DNA from: Rhodoferax sp. | GTDB taxonomy: Bacteria; Pseudomonadota; Gammaproteobacteria; Burkholderiales; Burkholderiaceae_C | Direction: 5' to 3' | Assembly (NCBI GenBank): GCA_029946045.1 | Contig: JAQSDS010000399.1 | Coordinates: 1-17,708 of the forward strand | Length of the DNA: 17,708 nucleotides | Part shown: positions 14,253 through 17,708 of the stretch, in pieces | How the letters are laid out: each line of letters begins with the position of its first letter | How positions within the stretch are numbered: position 1 is the first letter of the stretch | Notes under the pieces: generated by a model | Seen by the model: only the letters and a program-made list of their open reading frames with translations | Databases searched by the model: none | What the model was told of the DNA's origin: nothing | Program-made: the position numbers and the translations under genes

Positions 14253-16187
14253 TCAAGGAGCCAGGCAGACCTTGTTGCGTCCGGAGGTCTTTGCCGCATA
14301 CAGCGCAAGATCGACCCGTTTGAACCACACTTCAAGCGGCTCATCAGGTTTCAACTCTGCCGCGCCGAAACTGGCCGTCACCGTACCGACATCGGGGAAA
14401 ACATGGGCAGCGGTCAAGGTGCACAGTTTTTCGGCTAACAGCACGGCCTCTGACGCCGCGCAGTGGGGAATAATCACGACAAATTCCTCGCCACCCCAAC
14501 GCGCCAATACGTCGGATTGGCGCAGCGCGCCGCCGACCAACTTTGTTAACCCGATCAGCACCTGATCCCCTGTTGGATGACCAAAGCTGTCGTTGATCCG
14601 CTTGAAGTGGTCTATGTCAAGAATTAACAGCGACAGTGCGTGTTTGTATCGCAGCGCCCGCGTTCGCTCCGTATTGGCGATTTCTTCAAAGTGACGCCGG
14701 TTCCAGACACCGGTGAGCGTGTCGGTTGTGGCCAGCCTGGCAAGTTCCATGTTGGCACTTTGCAGGGCCTGATTAGCAGCCTCGGTGGCATCTTTGGCTT
14801 GCGCAATTTCCTGCAAAAGGCGCTTGTGCTCCGAAATGTCACGCGTCACGCCAAGTATCTCCACAATGTCATGTTCATTCACCAGCGGATGAGCCATCAC
14901 TTCAGTCCATAGCGTGGAACCGTCATTGCAGCGGTACTCAAGTTCGCCCCTGAAACTTGGCGGCGTCCGCCCAGCTTCCAGATCAGATTGCAGCGTAGAT
15001 AAATACCCTTGGGCAATCACTTGGGAGGCCGGGGTATAAATCTCTTCGATCGTTTGTTGCATGGCCTCAAACGGGGTGAAGCCCCGCACATCCATGATGG
15101 ACGGACTGACGTAGGTGAGCATCCCGCCGGGTGCCATGGTCCAAACCACATCCCTGGCGTTATCAGCCAGAACTCGGTGTCGTTTTTCACTGGCGCGCAG
15201 GGCTTCTTCGGTCCATTTACGCTCGGTGATGTCCTCTTTTACCGCCAGGTAGTGCGTGGCCACACCATGGATGTCCGTGATCGGTGAAATATTGGCCCAC
15301 TCGTAATACAAGGAACCATCTTTCTTGCGGTTCACAAATTCCCCCTGCCATTCACCTCCGGCGCTCAGGGTTTCCCACATGCGATTGTGCGAACCCGGCT
15401 TCGTTTGGTCGGTCTTCAGCATCCGCGGATTGCGCCCCACCACTTCATCAAATTGATAACCTGTAACTTTCGTAAAGCGTGGATTGACGTATTCGATGGT
15501 TCCGGTCAGGTCGGTGATCACAATGGATGCCGGACTTTGTTCAACCGCGCGCGTCAGCTTACGCAGTTCTGCTTCAGCGCGTTTGCGCTGCTCAATTTCA
15601 TTTTTGGAACGTGCCAGGGCCCGCTGGGTGGTCTGGTTGGTGTAATAGGCCAGGCTGCCAGTCATGCCAAATAAGGCCGTGTAAAGCAACCACTGTGTGA
15701 CGCCAACACTATCGTTCACTCTGGGTAAGAGGCCCGAATTTTCTGCCAGGATCAAGACCAAAATCGTCAGCGAACTGACACACATGGCGACCAAAATGCC
15801 TGGCCGTCGATACAGCGTGCCGATCAGGGTGACCCAGAAAACATAGACAGCAGCCATCGGCGTGCGGACGGATCCCAAATTGATGTTGGTCAGTGTCAGC
15901 AGGACAAAAAAGACAAGGACCACGATGCCTTCGACCATGCCTGACTTGCCGCTGCGCAGCAAACGCCGACTCAGTAACAGCAGAACAAACCACAGTGTGG
16001 CGATGAGCAGGACACCGGTGGGGACGTGGCGCCCGATCAGGGCACCAAAAATGACAAGCCCAGTGAAGAAGAGATTGATCAGGATCGTTTGATTAAGCAA
16101 GCCGGCCCGGCGGGACTTTTCTTCGTCGCCGTTGAAGACAGGGGCTTCGCCCCATTGACTGATGGCCTGGATCAAAGGGTTGTTCAT
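14253..16187 (-). CDS. Membrane diguanylate cyclase: six-TM, PAS-PAS-GGDEF
   Basis: This 644-residue protein should make c-di-GMP from two GTP. Six hydrophobic helices (about 33-52, 57-75, 84-104, 109-126, 129-148, 164-182) form an integral membrane sensor of MASE-like type, class not certain. A coiled coil (about 188-210) leads to PAS 1 (211-323), PAS 2 (335-455), another coiled coil and the GGDEF domain (486-642). The active-site motif is GGEEF at 565-569, and an inhibitory-site motif RQSD lies at 556-559, so product inhibition is likely. DIDHFKRINDSFGH at 524-537 is also typical. No ribosome binding site is obvious before ATG 16187, and a hairpin with a T-run ends about 20 nt upstream, so translation may be low or regulated. 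It lies downstream of a degenerate hybrid kinase in the same direction. Confidence 0.94.
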   Translation of the reverse strand: MNNPLIQAISQWGEAPVFNGDEEKSRRAGLLNQTILINLFFTGLVIFGALIGRHVPTGVLLIATLWFVLLLLSRRLLRSGKSGMVEGIVVLVFFVLLTLTNINLGSVRTPMAAVYVFWVTLIGTLYRRPGILVAMCVSSLTILVLILAENSGLLPRVNDSVGVTQWLLYTALFGMTGSLAYYTNQTTQRALARSKNEIEQRKRAEAELRKLTRAVEQSPASIVITDLTGTIEYVNPRFTKVTGYQFDEVVGRNPRMLKTDQTKPGSHNRMWETLSAGGEWQGEFVNRKKDGSLYYEWANISPITDIHGVATHYLAVKEDITERKWTEEALRASEKRHRVLADNARDVVWTMAPGGMLTYVSPSIMDVRGFTPFEAMQQTIEEIYTPASQVIAQGYLSTLQSDLEAGRTPPSFRGELEYRCNDGSTLWTEVMAHPLVNEHDIVEILGVTRDISEHKRLLQEIAQAKDATEAANQALQSANMELARLATTDTLTGVWNRRHFEEIANTERTRALRYKHALSLLILDIDHFKRINDSFGHPTGDQVLIGLTKLVGGALRQSDVLARWGGEEFVVIIPHCAASEAVLLAEKLCTLTAAHVFPDVGTVTASFGAAELKPDEPLEVWFKRVDLALYAAKTSGRNKVCLAP

Positions 16188-16207
16188 AAGATGAGCGAAT
16201 AAGACGT

Positions 16208-16237
16208 AAAAATCTGGAGACCACCAGCCAGACTTTT
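16208..16237 (-). terminator. Terminator-like hairpin just upstream of the diguanylate cyclase
   Basis: Read leftward, AAAAGTCTGG pairs with CCAGATTTTT (10 bp with one G-U pair, 10-nt loop). The stem's last arm ends in a T-run. It lies 45 nt after the kinase stop and 20 nt before the cyclase ATG. It could be a bidirectional terminator or an attenuator for the cyclase. There is very little room for a cyclase promoter after it. Confidence 0.45.
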
Positions 16238-16281
16238 GGGCGAAGCTGACGTCATTCGAGCTAGCTTGATTCTGCGCTATC

Positions 16282-17708
16282 TTAGAGGAATCTGACTCCC
16301 AGGTGTGTCTTCAACGCGTCATAAATTTCACCGAATTCATAGGGCTTGCCGACGGCGCTGTCTATGTTGGCGGAAATGTGGGTGCCATAGTCGTTCTGAT
16401 AGGCACAGTCGGTAACGGCGACGATCTTGACCGCATGGCCGTTTGCGAGCGATCTGATTTTTTGCGATGTCTCAACGCCATCCATTTCCGGCATCTCGAT
16501 GTTCATCAGGATCAAGTGCGGCTGCCACTCCAAAAACATCGTCACGCCTTGGTGACCGTTGCTCGCGATGCGCACTTGCAATCCGGCCAAGTCAAGAATT
16601 TCAGCCAACAATTTCGAGTTTTCAATCTGGGGTTCAATAATCAGGATGCGTTGTTCAGGCTGGCCGGGTGCCAACGCGACCACCTTGCCGTTTTCTCTCT
16701 TGTCGACGTACCTTGCAGGCTCCTGCGGGGACTCAAGAGGCAACTCGACACGGAACAAGACGCCCTTACCGGGGGCACTTTGAGCGCTGATACGCCCCCC
16801 CAACAGCTGCACAAACCGCTGTGACACGAGCAATCCCAGCCCAGTGCCAGCGGGCGCCGTCGGACTGAAGGGCTCAAAAACATTCTCGTGATTAGTCATA
16901 AGGGGGTCAACACCACTGTGCTCGACCTCTATGCTGAATAGTGGCGACACAGCCGGATCATGGCTGGTGCTCGCACGCACGGTGATGCTGCCATGCGCGT
17001 TTAACTGCATGGCGCTGTCGATCAGCTTCATGAGCGTCTGGCGCAGTTTTGATTTATCGCATTGGACGTAAGGCGGAAAGCTTGATGAGGGGTCCAGTGT
17101 CAGGTCCAGGCCCTTTTCCTGGGCCGCGAGCAGCATCCGGGCTGTGACCTCTTGCATCATTTCACGCAAGTCGAAGGTCGATGTGTGTGTCTCCATACGA
17201 CCCGCATCGATTCTGGCCAGATCAAAAAGCTCGTCAACGAAGGTCAACAGTTGAGCACTGCTGCGGACGACATGAACCATATCTTGGCGCTGTTTTTCGA
17301 ACATTTCGGGGTCTTCGCGCAGGCGCAGGACACGCGTCTGAATGGCATTCAGCGGAATGCGCATTTCACGGCTCATATTGACCAGGAACACACTTTTTGC
17401 AAGGCTTGCGGCCTCGGCAGCCTCTTTGGCCTGCGTTAATTCGTTCGTGCGCATGTCCACCACGTCTTCGAGGTGGTGGCGATACATTTCAAATACCTTT
17501 TCATTGTGTTTGCGTTCGGTGATATCTGTCAGAACAATTCGCAACACCGGTATTGCGCCGTTTGTCTGGACCAATAGAGCCAGTAGCTGCACCCAGAATG
17601 GTTTGCCGCCCACTTGCAACATCCTCAGTTCGCAGGTCTGCTGTGCGCTACTTTCCTTGATTCGCTGGTGCATCAGGTAGTAGATGTCCTGATCGTCCGC
17701 AAGGATGA
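16282..17708 (-). CDS. PAS-histidine kinase-receiver hybrid with replaced catalytic residues (5' end outside window)
   Basis: The frame is open to the right edge, so the true start is outside; the first internal ATG (17673) is mid-PAS. Order: end of a PAS domain (to about 17520, ending VLTDITERK), coiled coil, HisKA-like dimerisation domain, HATPase-like domain, receiver. By analogy it would be a BarA/EvgS-type hybrid kinase, but key residues differ. The H-box reads NMSREMRIPLNAI, with Arg (codon 17370-17368) for the phospho-His. The N-box reads LMKLIDSAMQLN, with Ser (17016-17014) for the Mg-binding Asn. The G1 box reads VEHSGVDP instead of VxDTGIGI. The G2 region GTGLGL is kept. The receiver reads LIIEPQIEN and LILMNIEMPEMDG, with Asn (16503-16501) for the phospho-Asp, while Thr and Lys (AVTDCAY, GKPY) remain. 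The frame is intact, so this looks like a maintained pseudokinase and pseudoreceiver, not a decayed gene. Confidence 0.92.
   Translation of the reverse strand, partial: ILADDQDIYYLMHQRIKESSAQQTCELRMLQVGGKPFWVQLLALLVQTNGAIPVLRIVLTDITERKHNEKVFEMYRHHLEDVVDMRTNELTQAKEAAEAASLAKSVFLVNMSREMRIPLNAIQTRVLRLREDPEMFEKQRQDMVHVVRSSAQLLTFVDELFDLARIDAGRMETHTSTFDLREMMQEVTARMLLAAQEKGLDLTLDPSSSFPPYVQCDKSKLRQTLMKLIDSAMQLNAHGSITVRASTSHDPAVSPLFSIEVEHSGVDPLMTNHENVFEPFSPTAPAGTGLGLLVSQRFVQLLGGRISAQSAPGKGVLFRVELPLESPQEPARYVDKRENGKVVALAPGQPEQRILIIEPQIENSKLLAEILDLAGLQVRIASNGHQGVTMFLEWQPHLILMNIEMPEMDGVETSQKIRSLANGHAVKIVAVTDCAYQNDYGTHISANIDSAVGKPYEFGEIYDALKTHLGVRFL

Noticed and set aside
1..17708. Insertion sequences, prophage, CRISPR array, tRNA or rRNA genes
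   Set aside because: I found no transposase, integrase, terminal inverted repeats, repeat-spacer pattern or RNA gene. Apart from the AT-rich island at 14100-14230 the composition looks uniform.

Overview
The window is a motility and signalling locus from a Gram-negative, moderately GC-rich bacterium. Gene order, codon choice and protein style point to a betaproteobacterium, most like Comamonadaceae (for example Rhodoferax relatives). That assignment is inference from style, because there is no rRNA or other marker here.

Layout. (a) 1-3718, plus strand: the distal end of a chemotaxis operon, made of the C-terminal end of a methyl-accepting chemotaxis protein (MCP), cheW, cheR, cheD and cheB. 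(b) 3731-8667, minus strand: a 1476-residue membrane sensor (Cache-HAMP-PAS-GAF-PAS-PAS-PAS-GGDEF-EAL) followed 5 nt later by a stand-alone receiver protein. This pair converges on cheB. (c) 8668-9009: a divergent intergenic region with a rightward terminator-like hairpin and a TTGGCG dyad. (d) 9010-9969, plus: cheV (CheW-receiver fusion). (e) 10061-13156, minus: a 1031-residue MCP with a NIT sensor domain and an exact 91-residue tandem repeat in its HAMP region. (f) 13157-13653: a gap with a strong rightward terminator. (g) 13654-14100, minus: an unrecognised 148-residue protein built of 21-residue repeats. (h) 14253-16187, minus: a six-TM PAS-PAS-GGDEF diguanylate cyclase. (i) 16282 to the right edge, minus: a PAS-histidine kinase-receiver hybrid whose phosphotransfer residues have been replaced.

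How it works together. Receptors (two MCPs) couple through CheW and CheV to a CheA that must lie outside the window. CheR, CheB and CheD adapt the receptors. The left MCP ends in a CheR/CheB-tether-like pentapeptide and the right one does not. Two membrane c-di-GMP enzymes with intact active-site motifs sit among the chemotaxis genes, so the locus probably joins chemotaxis to c-di-GMP control of the swim/attach decision.

Most unusual points: the kinase-receiver with His to Arg, Asn to Ser and Asp to Asn changes at its key sites; the 21-residue repeat protein; the duplicated 91-residue module in the NIT receptor; and a sigma-28 (FliA)-type promoter match inside the NIT receptor gene on the opposite strand, followed by an otherwise orphan terminator. 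The last pair predicts a flagellar-class antisense RNA of about 455 nt over the receptor's start.
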